From an uncultured Bradyrhizobium sp. (GTDB lineage Bacteria; Pseudomonadota; Alphaproteobacteria; Rhizobiales; Xanthobacteraceae): a DNA stretch of 64,000 nt. Every line of letters starts with the position of its first letter. The first letter of the stretch is position 1. The position numbers and the translations under genes are program-made. Under the pieces are notes generated by a model, which was not told the origin of the DNA, did no database searches, and saw nothing but the letters and a program-made list of their open reading frames with translations. The stretch covers positions 1 through 64,000 of the forward strand of contig NZ_CANSMR010000032.1 of assembly GCF_947648125.1 (NCBI RefSeq), written 5' to 3'. This document shows positions 7,636-16,499 of this stretch, piece after piece.

Positions 7636-9456
7636 ATGACGATGACCGAGCAAGCCCGAGACGCCAAGCCCTCCGCGATCGACAAGGAGCGGATGCGCCT
7701 GAAATATCAGGAGGAGCGCAATAAGCGGCTGCGTCCTGACGGCAATGACCAGTATCTCCAGATCAAGGGCCAGCTCGCGCACTATCTCGAGGATCCCTAC
7801 ACGCCGGTGACGGAGCGCGCGCCGAAGACCGATCATGTCACCTTCGCCTTCATCGGCGGCGGCTTTGCCGGGCTCGCCACCGCGGCGCGGTTGACCGAGG
7901 CCGGGGTGAAGGATGTCCGCATCGTTGAGAAGGGCGGCGATTTCGGCGGCACCTGGTACTGGAATCGATATCCCGGCGCGCAATGCGACACGGCGTCGAT
8001 GGTCTACATGCCGCTGCTCGAAGAGACCGGCCACATGCCGACGGAGAAATACGCGCATGCGCCGGAAATCCTGGCGCACTGCCAGCGCATCGGCCGGCAG
8101 TTCAATCTCTACGACAATGCATTGTTTCACACCGAGGTGACGAGCCTCGATTGGGATGCGGCGCAATCGCGCTGGATCGTCCGTACCACCAGGGGCGACG
8201 CCTTCACCGCGCAATATGTCGGCATCGGCACCGGCCCGCTGCATGTGCCGAAGCTGCCCGGCATTCCCGGCATCGAGCGCTTCAAGGGCCACTCGTTCCA
8301 CACCAGCCGCTGGGATTACGACTACACCGGCGGCGATCCCAAAGGCGCGCCGATGGAGAAGCTTGCCGACAAGCGCGTCGGCATCATCGGCACTGGTGCG
8401 ACGTCGGTGCAGTGCATCCCGCACCTCGCGCGCGCCTGCAAGGAGCTCTACGTGTTCCAGCGCACGCCGTCGTCGGTCGACGTGCGCGGCAACGGCCCGA
8501 TCGATCCGGACTGGTTCGCCGATATCGCAACGCCGGGCTGGCAACAGCGCTGGCTGGAGAATTTCACCGCCAACCAGGCCGGTGGGTCGGCCGAGGAAGA
8601 CCTGGTGCAGGACGGCTGGACCGATTTGTCGAAGCGGATTCGCGCCAAGGTGATGCTGCTGCCGCGCGAGCAGCGCACCGTGGAAAATATGCGGGCGGTG
8701 TTCGAGGATTCCGACTTCGAAAAGATGGAGGAGATCCGCAACCGGGTCGACAGCATCGTTGGCGATGCCGAGACGGCCAGGAATCTGAAGGCCTGGTACG
8801 GCCAGCTCTGCAAGCGGCCATGCTTCCACGACGCCTATCTTCAGGCGTTCAACACGCCGGGCACGCATCTGATCGATACCGACGGCAAGGGCGTCGAAGA
8901 GATCACCGAGGACGGGATCGTCGTCGCGGGCAAGGAATACAAGCTCGACTGCATCATCTACGCATCGGGCTTCGAGGTGGGGACTGAATATCGCAGGCGC
9001 GCGGGCTTCGATCTGACCGGCCGCGACGGCATCAAGCTGTCGGCGCATTGGGCCAACGGCATGCGCACCAAGCACGGCATCCACGTGCATGGCTTCCCCA
9101 ACGTGTTCTTCGTGCAGCCGACGCAGGGCGCCAACCTCATTTCCAACGTGCCGCACAACCTGACCGAAGCTGCGCGGACCATCGCCCTGATGGTCGCTCA
9201 CGCCCAGGACAACGGCTTCAAGGAGATCGAAGTCAGCAAGGAAGCCGAGAACCGCTGGGTCGAGCTGCTGCTGACCGCGGTCGGCCGGATGATCGGCGGG
9301 CCCGATTGCACGCCAGGTTACTACAACAATGAGGGACGCGAGCCGGGGCCGGCGGCCAAGCTCCATGTCGGCTATCCGGCCGGCGCGTTGGCCTACTTCA
9401 AATATATCGACCAGTGGCGCAACAGCGGTCAGTTCGAAGGCCTACAATTCCGCTGA
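7636..9456 (+). CDS. Flavin-containing Baeyer-Villiger-type monooxygenase
   Basis: FAD/NADPH monooxygenase, 606 aa, of the cyclohexanone/steroid monooxygenase type that inserts oxygen next to a ketone. FAD Rossmann GGGFAG at 74-79, GTWYWNRYPGAQCD at about 105-118, the Baeyer-Villiger fingerprint FKGHSFHTSRWD at 216-227 (F-x-G-x3-H-x3-W-D) and the NADPH Rossmann GTGATS at 252-257 are all present. An N-terminal extension of about 65 residues precedes the first Rossmann, as in larger members. Start may be ATG 7636 or 7642. Adjacent acyl-CoA dehydrogenase and sulfatase suggest breakdown of an alkyl or cyclic alcohol or ketone; the actual substrate is unknown. Confidence 0.92.
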   Translation: MTMTEQARDAKPSAIDKERMRLKYQEERNKRLRPDGNDQYLQIKGQLAHYLEDPYTPVTERAPKTDHVTFAFIGGGFAGLATAARLTEAGVKDVRIVEKGGDFGGTWYWNRYPGAQCDTASMVYMPLLEETGHMPTEKYAHAPEILAHCQRIGRQFNLYDNALFHTEVTSLDWDAAQSRWIVRTTRGDAFTAQYVGIGTGPLHVPKLPGIPGIERFKGHSFHTSRWDYDYTGGDPKGAPMEKLADKRVGIIGTGATSVQCIPHLARACKELYVFQRTPSSVDVRGNGPIDPDWFADIATPGWQQRWLENFTANQAGGSAEEDLVQDGWTDLSKRIRAKVMLLPREQRTVENMRAVFEDSDFEKMEEIRNRVDSIVGDAETARNLKAWYGQLCKRPCFHDAYLQAFNTPGTHLIDTDGKGVEEITEDGIVVAGKEYKLDCIIYASGFEVGTEYRRRAGFDLTGRDGIKLSAHWANGMRTKHGIHVHGFPNVFFVQPTQGANLISNVPHNLTEAARTIALMVAHAQDNGFKEIEVSKEAENRWVELLLTAVGRMIGGPDCTPGYYNNEGREPGPAAKLHVGYPAGALAYFKYIDQWRNSGQFEGLQFR

Positions 9457-9503
9457 ATGACGCGATCGGGACTGATTTCTGCCAAACGAGGGAGTGCCTG
9501 AGT

Positions 9504-11447
9504 ATGACCCAGACCACCGCAGGTGAGACGTCGCGCGAACTTCCGAAGGCGGCGTCCGCGCCGGTCATCGCGCAGCACGAGGCGACGCTGAAAGCGCTGC
9601 CGTTCGCCGACACCAGGGATTTCGACGACGCCGCGCGCGGCTTCCTCGGCACCATCGAGAACGCGCGCGTTACCTCGACCCAGGGCAGGGTGGTCTGGAG
9701 CCTCGAGCCTTACGGCTTCCTCTCCGAGGAAAAGGCGCCCGCGACCGTCGATCCGAGCCTGTGGCGGCAATCGCGGCTCAATATGCATCATGGCCTGTTC
9801 GAGGTGGTGCCGGGCGTCTACCAGGTGCGCGGCCTCGACATCGCCAACATGACGCTGATCGAGGGTGACAAGGGCGTCATCGTGGTCGACACCCTGACCT
9901 CGATCGAGGGCGCGCGCGCCGCGATGGAACTGTACTTCCAGCATCGCGGTAAGAAGCCGGTCGCCGCCGTGATCTTCACCCATACCCACACCGACCATTG
10001 GGGCGGCGCGCGCGGCGTGCTCGACGACGCCATGCTGGCGGCCGGCGTGCCGATCATCGCGCCGAACTTCTTCATGGAGCACGCGGTCTCCGAGAACATC
10101 ATCGCGGGGCCCGCGATGCTGCGCCGCGCGCAATACCAGTTCGGGCCGTTCCTCGCCAAGGGCGTGCGCGGCCAGGTCGATTGCGGTCTCGGCAAGACCA
10201 TGGCGGCGGGCGGCGTGGCGCTGTTGCGCCCGACCGACCTGATCATCGCGACCGGCGACAAGCGCGTGATCGACGGGGTCGAGTTCGAATTCCAGATGGC
10301 GCCGAATAGTGAAGCGCCGGCGGAGATGCATTTCTTCATTCCGCGCTACAAGCTGTTGAACCTCGCGGAGAACTGCACGCATAATTTCCACAATTTGCTG
10401 CCGTTCCGCGGTGCTGACGTCCGCGATGCGCTGGCCTGGTCGAAATATCTCGGCGAGGCGCTGCAGATGTGGGGCGGCAAGGCCGAGGCGATGTGCGGCC
10501 AGCATCATTGGCCGGTGTGGGGCAAGGAGCGGATTGACACCATGATCCGCCAGCAGCGTGACCTCTACAAATACGCGCATGACCAGACCATCCGGCTGAT
10601 GAACCACGGCCTCAACGCGGCCGAGATTGCCGAGACGATCCGGCTGCCGCAGAGCTTGGAGGGCGCCTGGCACGGCCGCGGCTATTACGGTCACATCCGG
10701 CACAATGTGAAGGCGATCTACCAGAAGTATCTCGGCTGGTACGACGCCAATCCGGTCAATCTCGATGCCTTGCCGCCGATCGCGGCCGGCAAGAAGTATG
10801 TCGAATATATGGGCGGGGCCGACGCGATCCTGAAACGCGCCACTGCTGATTTCGCCAAGGGTGAATTCCGCTTCGTGGCGCAGGCCGTCAGCCACCTCGT
10901 GTTCGCCGAGCCCGACAATCAGGCGGCGCGCGCATTGCTGGCCGACACGTTCGAGCAGCTCGGCTACGCCGCGGAGAGCTCGACCTGGCGCAACGCCTAT
11001 CTGTTCGGTGCCCAGGAGCTGCGCCAGGGCATGCCGAAGACACCGCCGCGCTCGCCGATGCCGCGCGAGACGCTGGCTGCGCTCCGCACCGAGCAGCTCT
11101 GGGACGTGCTCGGCGTCCGCCTCAACGGCCCCAAGGCCGAGGGCAAGCGCATCGTGCTGAACTGGAGCTTTACCGACACCGGCGAGACCTTCGTGCTCAA
11201 TCTCGAGAACTCGGCGCTGACCTACGTCAAGGGCGCGCAGGCCGTCGACGCCCACGCCAGTTTCACGCTGGCGCGCAGCGTGCTCGACGAGGTCATCGCC
11301 AAGCTGACCACGTTCCCGGAAGCCGTCGGTGCAGGCAAGGTGAAGGTATCAGGCGAGCCGCTGCGGCTCGGCGAATTGATGATGCTGATGGACGAATTCC
11401 CGCGGATGTTCGAGATCGTCGAGCCGAAGCGGACGGTGGTGAGCTAG
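9504..11447 (+). CDS. Alkyl/aryl-sulfatase, metallo-beta-lactamase fold
   Basis: Zinc hydrolase releasing sulfate and an alcohol from alkyl sulfates, 647 aa. ATG 9504 has the Shine-Dalgarno CGAGGGAG. The HxHxDH zinc motif is T-H160-T-H162-T-D164-H165-W; further ligands are in AENCTHNFHN and the downstream CGQHHWPVWG. After the catalytic domain come the dimerisation domain and a C-terminal SCP2-like lipid-binding domain (from about residue 525), the layout of SdsA1/BDS1-type sulfatases. No signal peptide is apparent, unlike the secreted SdsA1, so it may work in the cytoplasm. The product alcohol could feed the dehydrogenase and monooxygenase upstream. Confidence 0.9.
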   Translation: MTQTTAGETSRELPKAASAPVIAQHEATLKALPFADTRDFDDAARGFLGTIENARVTSTQGRVVWSLEPYGFLSEEKAPATVDPSLWRQSRLNMHHGLFEVVPGVYQVRGLDIANMTLIEGDKGVIVVDTLTSIEGARAAMELYFQHRGKKPVAAVIFTHTHTDHWGGARGVLDDAMLAAGVPIIAPNFFMEHAVSENIIAGPAMLRRAQYQFGPFLAKGVRGQVDCGLGKTMAAGGVALLRPTDLIIATGDKRVIDGVEFEFQMAPNSEAPAEMHFFIPRYKLLNLAENCTHNFHNLLPFRGADVRDALAWSKYLGEALQMWGGKAEAMCGQHHWPVWGKERIDTMIRQQRDLYKYAHDQTIRLMNHGLNAAEIAETIRLPQSLEGAWHGRGYYGHIRHNVKAIYQKYLGWYDANPVNLDALPPIAAGKKYVEYMGGADAILKRATADFAKGEFRFVAQAVSHLVFAEPDNQAARALLADTFEQLGYAAESSTWRNAYLFGAQELRQGMPKTPPRSPMPRETLAALRTEQLWDVLGVRLNGPKAEGKRIVLNWSFTDTGETFVLNLENSALTYVKGAQAVDAHASFTLARSVLDEVIAKLTTFPEAVGAGKVKVSGEPLRLGELMMLMDEFPRMFEIVEPKRTVVS

Positions 11448-11471
11448 AGCCACATACTCAAAACGTCGACT

Positions 11472-11597
11472 GTCACCCTGAGGAGCCGCGTAGCGGCGTC
11501 TCGAAGGGTCGACGGCCACCGGTCGGGCCGTGCATCCTTCGAGACGCGCTTCGCGCTCCTCCAGCGACAAAGGCAAAGCCTTTGCGCGGGGATGACG
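11472..11597. repeat. Complex palindromic intergenic repeat, type B
   Basis: Lies between the convergent alkyl sulfatase and livF genes. It begins GTCACCCTGAGGAGCC and ends with a GGGGATGACG edge; inside are TCTCGAAGG / CCTTCGAGA arms, GCGCTTCGCGC, and AAAGGCAAAGCCTTT. The nested arms can fold into several hairpins and probably stop both converging transcripts. Repeats of this design are widespread in Bradyrhizobium and relatives. Confidence 0.65.
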
Positions 11598-11615
11598 GTT
11601 CGATAGTCGGGCCTC

Positions 11616-12320
11616 TCAGATCCCGAGATACGCCGCCTGCACCTGCTTGTTGCCCGCAAGCTCGGCGCTGGAGCCCTGCATGATCACGTTGCCGCTTTCC
11701 AGCACGTAGGCGCGCTGCACCAGCGACAGCGCGCGGCTGACATTCTGCTCCACCAAAAGGATCGCGGTGCCCATCTTGTGGATCTCGCCGATCTTCTCGA
11801 AGGTGACATCGGTCATTACAGGCGCCAGGCCCAGCGAAGGTTCGTCGAGCATCAGCAGGCGCGGCTTCAGCATCAGGCCGCGGCCGACCGCGACCATCTG
11901 CTGCTCGCCGCCGCTCATGGTGCCGGCGAGCTGTTTCTTGCGGTCGGCGAGCCGCGGGAAGATGCTGTAGACGAGCTCCATCGTGCGCGCGCGATCCGCC
12001 TTGGCCTTCGGCGTATAGGCGCCGATCTCGAGATTCTCCTGCACCGTCATTTCGGGAAATACCTGGCGGCCTTCCGGGACATGCGCGATGCCGAGTTCGG
12101 GGATCCGGTAGGGCGGCAGCGTGGCGAGGTCGACGCCGTCGAACGTGACCTTGCCGGCGAACAGCTTGACGAGCCCGGAGACGGCGCGGAGCGTCGTGCT
12201 CTTGCCGGCGCCGTTGGCCCCGAGCAGACCGACGGCTTCGCCCTCGCCAATCGAGATGCTGACGTCGGTGATGGCGGGGACCGAGCCGTAGCTGGCGCTG
12301 ACGCGGGAGAGCTCAAGCAT
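11616..12320 (-). CDS. livF: Branched-chain amino acid-type ABC transporter ATPase LivF
   Basis: Second ATPase of the Liv importer, 234 aa, the usual LivF length. Walker A GANGAGKST, signature MSGGEQQM, Walker B LLMLDEPSLGLAP and the switch segment ILLVEQNVSRAL are all present. Its start overlaps the livG stop by 8 bp, showing translational coupling at the end of the minus-strand order livK-livH-livM-livG-livF. Members of this family also carry urea, amides or aromatic acids, so the ligand is not fixed. Confidence 0.92.
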   Translation of the reverse strand: MLELSRVSASYGSVPAITDVSISIGEGEAVGLLGANGAGKSTTLRAVSGLVKLFAGKVTFDGVDLATLPPYRIPELGIAHVPEGRQVFPEMTVQENLEIGAYTPKAKADRARTMELVYSIFPRLADRKKQLAGTMSGGEQQMVAVGRGLMLKPRLLMLDEPSLGLAPVMTDVTFEKIGEIHKMGTAILLVEQNVSRALSLVQRAYVLESGNVIMQGSSAELAGNKQVQAAYLGI

Positions 12321-13062
12321 GGGCGTCTCCCTGCGCCGGCGGATGCACGTAGGAGCCGAGATAGGCGCGGATCACTTCCGGATTCTCCACGATCTCCTTT
12401 GGCGTGCCCTCGGCGATCTTCTGGCCGTGGTCGAGCACCACGATGTGACGGGCGACCGCCATGATCGCGCGCATCACATGCTCGACGATTACGATGGTCA
12501 GGCCGCTGGCGGAGAGTTTTTTCACCAGCGTCACGGCCTGGTCGATTTCGGCCGGGTTGAGACCAGCCATCACCTCGTCGAGCAACAGGATTTTTGGTTG
12601 CGTCGCCAGCGCGCGGGCCATCTCGAGCCGGCGCTGGTCGATCGTGGTGAGGTCCTTGGCCGGCGTCTGCTCCCTGGCGCCGAGGCCGACGAACTCGATC
12701 GCCTCTCGCGCCTTGTCGCGCGCGGCGGCGACATGGCGGTCGCGCAGGAAGGCGCCGGTCATCACATTGGCGAGCACCGTCATCGCGCCGAACGGCTTTG
12801 CCACCTGGAAGGTGCGGGCCATGCCGAGCGCGCAGACGTCGTGCGGCCTGAGGCCCACGACCTCCTGGCCGAAGGCGAGCACCGATCCGGAGTCCGGGCG
12901 ATGAAATCCCGTGATCAAATGAAAGCTCGTGGTCTTGCCGGCGCCATTCGGCCCGATCAGCGCGACCGTCTCGTTCTCCTGCACCGTGAAGCTGACGTCC
13001 TGCACCGCGCGCAGGCCGCCGAAGCGCTTGCTGAGACCCTTGATGACCAATGCTTCCGCCAT
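12313..13062 (-). CDS. livG: Branched-chain amino acid-type ABC transporter ATPase LivG
   Basis: First ATPase of the Liv importer, 249 aa from ATG 13062. The frame is open further upstream, into livM. Walker A GPNGAGKTT, the LivG-specific GFHRPDSGSV and GMARTFQ segments, a variant signature LTTIDQRRLEMARAL in place of LSGGQ (normal for LivG), Walker B ILLLDEVMAGLNP and the IVIVEHVM switch are visible. It starts 10 bp after livM. Confidence 0.92.
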   Translation of the reverse strand: MAEALVIKGLSKRFGGLRAVQDVSFTVQENETVALIGPNGAGKTTSFHLITGFHRPDSGSVLAFGQEVVGLRPHDVCALGMARTFQVAKPFGAMTVLANVMTGAFLRDRHVAAARDKAREAIEFVGLGAREQTPAKDLTTIDQRRLEMARALATQPKILLLDEVMAGLNPAEIDQAVTLVKKLSASGLTIVIVEHVMRAIMAVARHIVVLDHGQKIAEGTPKEIVENPEVIRAYLGSYVHPPAQGDAHA

Positions 13063-13072
13063 CGCAACGACC

Positions 13073-14059
13073 TCAGGCACGCGCCGGCTTGCGCCGGATG
13101 GTGCGGTGATAGACGTCGGTCGCAAACCCAATCAGCCCGGTCGGCCGCCACAGGATGACAGCCATCAGGATCAGGCTATAGACCGTGAGCTGGATGCCGC
13201 CGACCGAGCTGCCGAGCCAGCTTTGCAGCAGCGCCGAGGTGGTCTCCAGCAGCACGGTGCCGATCACCGGACCCCACAGCGTGCCAATGCCGCCGACGAT
13301 CGAGACCAGAGCTGCCTCGATCGAGACGCTGAAGCTGAACGCGGTCGCGGGATCGATGAAGTAGATGTACTGGGTGTAGAAGGTACCGGCGAGCGCGGTC
13401 AGGAACGCGCTGATCATGTAGATGTCGCGCTTGACCTTCGGTGCGTTGACGCCGACCGCCTCGGCCGCATCCTCATCCTCGCCGATCGCGACGAGGTAAT
13501 AACCCATCCAGGATTTCTCGATTTGGTGGGTGATCCAGAGGCCAACGACGAGCAGGCCGAGCACGACGTAGTAATACGAGGACTTCTCCTCGAACTGCAT
13601 CATCACCGGCGCGCTGCCGAGGTTCGGGATCGTGGTGCCTTCGGCGCCCCAGGCGAAGTCGCGGAATTTCAGGAAGATCAGCATCAGCACCTGGGCGGTC
13701 GCGATCGTCGCGATGGTGAAATAGGGGCCGCGCAGGCGGAAGCAGAGCCAGCCGATCGGCAGGCTCGCCAGCATCGCGACAACGCCGCCCGCGATCATCC
13801 CGATCCAGGGCGAGATGCCGTAATTCACCTGCATAATGGTCGAGGTGTAGGCGCCGAGCCCGAAATAGGCGGCGTGCCCGAGCGAGAGCTGCTTGGCATA
13901 GCCGCCCATCAGGTTCCAGGCGACGCCGATGAAGGAGAACAGCAGGATGCGGATGAGAATGTCGATCGCGAACGACGAGGTGACGAGTTGGGGCAAAGCG
14001 AGCATGACGATGGCCCCGATCGCCAGCCACAGCCACTTCATATTGCCTGAGGTCTGCAT
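13073..14059 (-). CDS. livM: Branched-chain amino acid-type ABC transporter permease LivM
   Basis: Inner-membrane permease, 328 aa from ATG 14059, overlapping the livH stop by one base (TGATG). The long upstream extension of the frame is only the antisense/other-frame shadow of livH. Hydrophobic segments and the permease motifs NLMGGYAKQLSLGHAAYFGLGAY (split over residues about 45-67), LRGPYFTIATIATAQ and GGIGTLWGPVIG are diagnostic for LivM. Confidence 0.92.
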   Translation of the reverse strand: MQTSGNMKWLWLAIGAIVMLALPQLVTSSFAIDILIRILLFSFIGVAWNLMGGYAKQLSLGHAAYFGLGAYTSTIMQVNYGISPWIGMIAGGVVAMLASLPIGWLCFRLRGPYFTIATIATAQVLMLIFLKFRDFAWGAEGTTIPNLGSAPVMMQFEEKSSYYYVVLGLLVVGLWITHQIEKSWMGYYLVAIGEDEDAAEAVGVNAPKVKRDIYMISAFLTALAGTFYTQYIYFIDPATAFSFSVSIEAALVSIVGGIGTLWGPVIGTVLLETTSALLQSWLGSSVGGIQLTVYSLILMAVILWRPTGLIGFATDVYHRTIRRKPARA

Positions 14060-14928
14060 CAGCGGCCCCTTTTGGCGCCGAGACCGCTCGGCCTGAAGGC
14101 AAGCGTCAACAGCAGCAGCGCGAACACCACGATCAGGCCGGAATCGGCGCCGACGAACTGGATGCCAAGCGATTCCGCCACGCCCATCATCAGGCTCGCG
14201 ACCAGCGCGCCCATCACATTGCCGAGCGTGCCCATCACGACCGCAACGAACGCCATCAGCACGAACACCTGGCCGACGAATGGATAGGCCGAATAGAACG
14301 GCATCAAGAGCGAGCCGGCGGCACCCGCGAGCGCCAGCGCGGTGCCGAACGCCACCGCGAACACGCGGTTCGGGTTGATCCCCATCAGCATCGCGACGTC
14401 GCGGTTCTGCGACGCCGCGCGCATCGCGCGGCCGAGATCGGTGGTGTGGAGGAACACCCAGAGCAGCCCGCTCAGCGCCATCGCGACCGCGAAGGCGATC
14501 AGCTTTGCCACCGGAATGTACAGCCCGCCGATGTGCCACGCTTCATCCGAATAGGAGGTGTGGACGGTGCGGTAATTGGCGCTGAACAGCATCAGCGAGA
14601 GATTGAGCAGCAATAGCGACAGCGCAAAGGTCAGGAAGATCTGCGGCATGTCGTTCGGCCCAAGCACCCTGCGGATCAGGAAGTGCTGGATCAGGACGCC
14701 GGCGAGGAACAGCACCGGCATCGAGACCACAAGCGAGACCAGCGGATCGATGCCGAACTGGGTGGCGAGGAAGAACGAGATGTACATCCCGATCATCACG
14801 AACTCGCCCTGGGCGAAATTGACGATCTTGACCACGCCGAAGATCAGCGTGACGCCGATGCTGACCAGCGCGTAGATGCCGCCGATGAGCAGGCCGTTGA
14901 TGACAGCCTGGGCCAGTGTCTCCCACAT
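14059..14928 (-). CDS. livH: Branched-chain amino acid-type ABC transporter permease LivH
   Basis: Inner-membrane permease, 289 aa, about eight hydrophobic segments. Family motifs: GLLIGGIYALVSIGVTLIFG at the N-terminus, NFAQGEFVMIG, MRAASQNRDVAMLMGIN, and GTLGNVMGALVASLMMG near the C-terminus. It begins 16 bp after the receptor gene stop, within the same operon. Confidence 0.93.
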   Translation of the reverse strand: MWETLAQAVINGLLIGGIYALVSIGVTLIFGVVKIVNFAQGEFVMIGMYISFFLATQFGIDPLVSLVVSMPVLFLAGVLIQHFLIRRVLGPNDMPQIFLTFALSLLLLNLSLMLFSANYRTVHTSYSDEAWHIGGLYIPVAKLIAFAVAMALSGLLWVFLHTTDLGRAMRAASQNRDVAMLMGINPNRVFAVAFGTALALAGAAGSLLMPFYSAYPFVGQVFVLMAFVAVVMGTLGNVMGALVASLMMGVAESLGIQFVGADSGLIVVFALLLLTLAFRPSGLGAKRGR

Positions 14929-14944
14929 GCGATGCGACCGCGGT

Positions 14945-16198
14945 TCAGGTCTTCATCAGCGGGGCGCGGGCGTCTTCCTTGGGGAAGATGCTGGCGAGAT
15001 CGGCATTCTGCCACTGCACGCCGACCGGACGGCCATAGACGTTCTTGCCGTCGGGGCCGAATTTCACCTTGCCACCGGGCGCCATCGCCGCAAAGCCCGA
15101 GGAAACGTCGAGCGTCGAGAGCGCCTCACGCACCTTCTTCGGATCGGCGGAGGCGGCGCGCTCCAGCGCGTCGGCCAGCATGAAGGTCTGCGCGACCAGG
15201 CCGCCGGCATATTCGAACGCGAACTCGCCGGTGCGCTTCTTGAACTCGGCATTGACCTTCTGCGCATCGTCATTGACGTCGTGGTTCCAGTGCGCGACGC
15301 CTTGCAGGCCCTCGGCGGCCTTGCCGACATTCTTGTAGAAGTCCGGCATCACGAAACCGCCCGAGCCGCCATTGATCGCGATGTTGAGCCCGACCTGCTT
15401 CACGGTGCGCACGATCAGGATGAGGTCGTTGAGATAGGACAGCGAGAATAGCGTGTTGGCGCCGGAAGCCTTGACCTTGTTGATCAGCGGGCTCGCATCG
15501 GTGAAGCCGGCCGAGTAGGGCTCGAACATCACGATCTCGACGCCTTCGCCGGGCGCCAGCTCCTTCAGCCCGTTCGAGGTCGAGGTGCCGAATGCGGTGT
15601 TCTCGAAGATGACGGCGACCTTGGCCTGCTCGCTGACCAGCTTCGCCATTTGCAGCTGCGCCTTGGCGAATTGCGAGGCGCGTGCGAACGGCGTGAAGGT
15701 GTAGGTGCGGCCCTTGTTGAGCTGGTCGGAGCTTGATCCGGTGATGATCGGAACCCTGGCGCGCTCGCAGACCTCGCTCGCGATCAAGGTCAGCGCGCTG
15801 GCGTAGCAGCCATGGATTGCCGACAGCTTGTTGCCTGATATCAGACGGTCGGTCTCGGTGCGGGTCACCGTGGTGTCGCTCTGCACGTCGGACACGATGA
15901 GGTTGAGCTTGGCGCCGCCGAGCGACTTGATGCCGCCGGCCTCGTTGACCATGTCGACCGCGAGCTTGGCTGCTGCAACGCAGCCGACGCCGATCTGTGC
16001 CATGCTGCCGGTGCTCGGATAGAGCGCGCCGATATTGATCGGGTCGGCAGCCCAGCCGCGCAGCGGGACGGCGCCGAATGCGCCGGCCGCGAGCACGCCG
16101 CCGGTTTTGACCAGGAATTTGCGGCGGGTCAGTTTCTTGCGTGAGGCTTTGGTCGACGCTGTATTATTAATGGCCGACGACCTGCGGTCCCCTGTCAT
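14945..16198 (-). CDS. Liv-type ABC transporter substrate-binding protein
   Basis: Periplasmic receptor of the Liv system, 417 aa. It carries a Tat-like signal (TRRKFLVKTGG around residues 24-34 plus a hydrophobic stretch ending GWA-A), then INIGALYPSTGSMAQIG, the normal start of a Peripla_BP_6 fold. A Shine-Dalgarno of GGGGGAACG precedes the ATG. As first gene of the operon it should define the ligand, but LivK-like receptors with this sequence occur for amino acids, amides and aromatic compounds. The Tat signal suggests folding before export. Confidence 0.9.
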   Translation of the reverse strand: MTGDRRSSAINNTASTKASRKKLTRRKFLVKTGGVLAAGAFGAVPLRGWAADPINIGALYPSTGSMAQIGVGCVAAAKLAVDMVNEAGGIKSLGGAKLNLIVSDVQSDTTVTRTETDRLISGNKLSAIHGCYASALTLIASEVCERARVPIITGSSSDQLNKGRTYTFTPFARASQFAKAQLQMAKLVSEQAKVAVIFENTAFGTSTSNGLKELAPGEGVEIVMFEPYSAGFTDASPLINKVKASGANTLFSLSYLNDLILIVRTVKQVGLNIAINGGSGGFVMPDFYKNVGKAAEGLQGVAHWNHDVNDDAQKVNAEFKKRTGEFAFEYAGGLVAQTFMLADALERAASADPKKVREALSTLDVSSGFAAMAPGGKVKFGPDGKNVYGRPVGVQWQNADLASIFPKEDARAPLMKT

Positions 16199-16499
16199 GG
16201 CGTTCCCCCTGTGCGACCGCGGCGCGGTTGCTCCGTCCGCTCGCTTATTATTTTTTGCTCAAGCGGGCCGCATAAGAGCACGTAATTCGGCAATCGCAAA
16301 GGCGATATCGGCCGGGCGCGCGGGGAACGAATTGCGACTGATGCGTCGCAGCAATCGCGCGACGCGCACGTGCGAACCGCGTCGCTGCTTGGGAGTTGTC
16401 GCCGGATGCGGCGGTATTATTGACAATCGAATGACCCGACGGACCGGCACAGAGGGTGCCGGCCGGCCCGCCGGATCATTCGATCGGCCGCTGCAACGG
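16199..16499. other. Intergenic region: liv promoter and upstream terminator
   Basis: No gene is supported. The right part (16428-16482) is a long hairpin that probably ends the glycosyltransferase transcript. The left part (about 16200-16270) is AT-rich around TTATTATTTTTTGC and is the likely liv promoter. No consensus operator was recognised. Confidence 0.5.
16428..16482 (-). terminator. Long imperfect hairpin after the glycosyltransferase gene
   Basis: CGAATGA (16428-16434) pairs with TCATTCG (16476-16482) and CCGGCAC with GTGCCGG around an AGAGG loop, giving a stem of roughly 22-25 pairs with small bulges. It sits 18 bp beyond the glycosyltransferase stop on the minus strand. There is no real T-tract, so Rho-independent termination is uncertain. 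Confidence 0.45.

Noticed and set aside
7354-9366. 670-aa minus-strand frame antisense to the monooxygenase
   Set aside because: No domain, shadow composition, fully overlaps a gene with all Baeyer-Villiger motifs.
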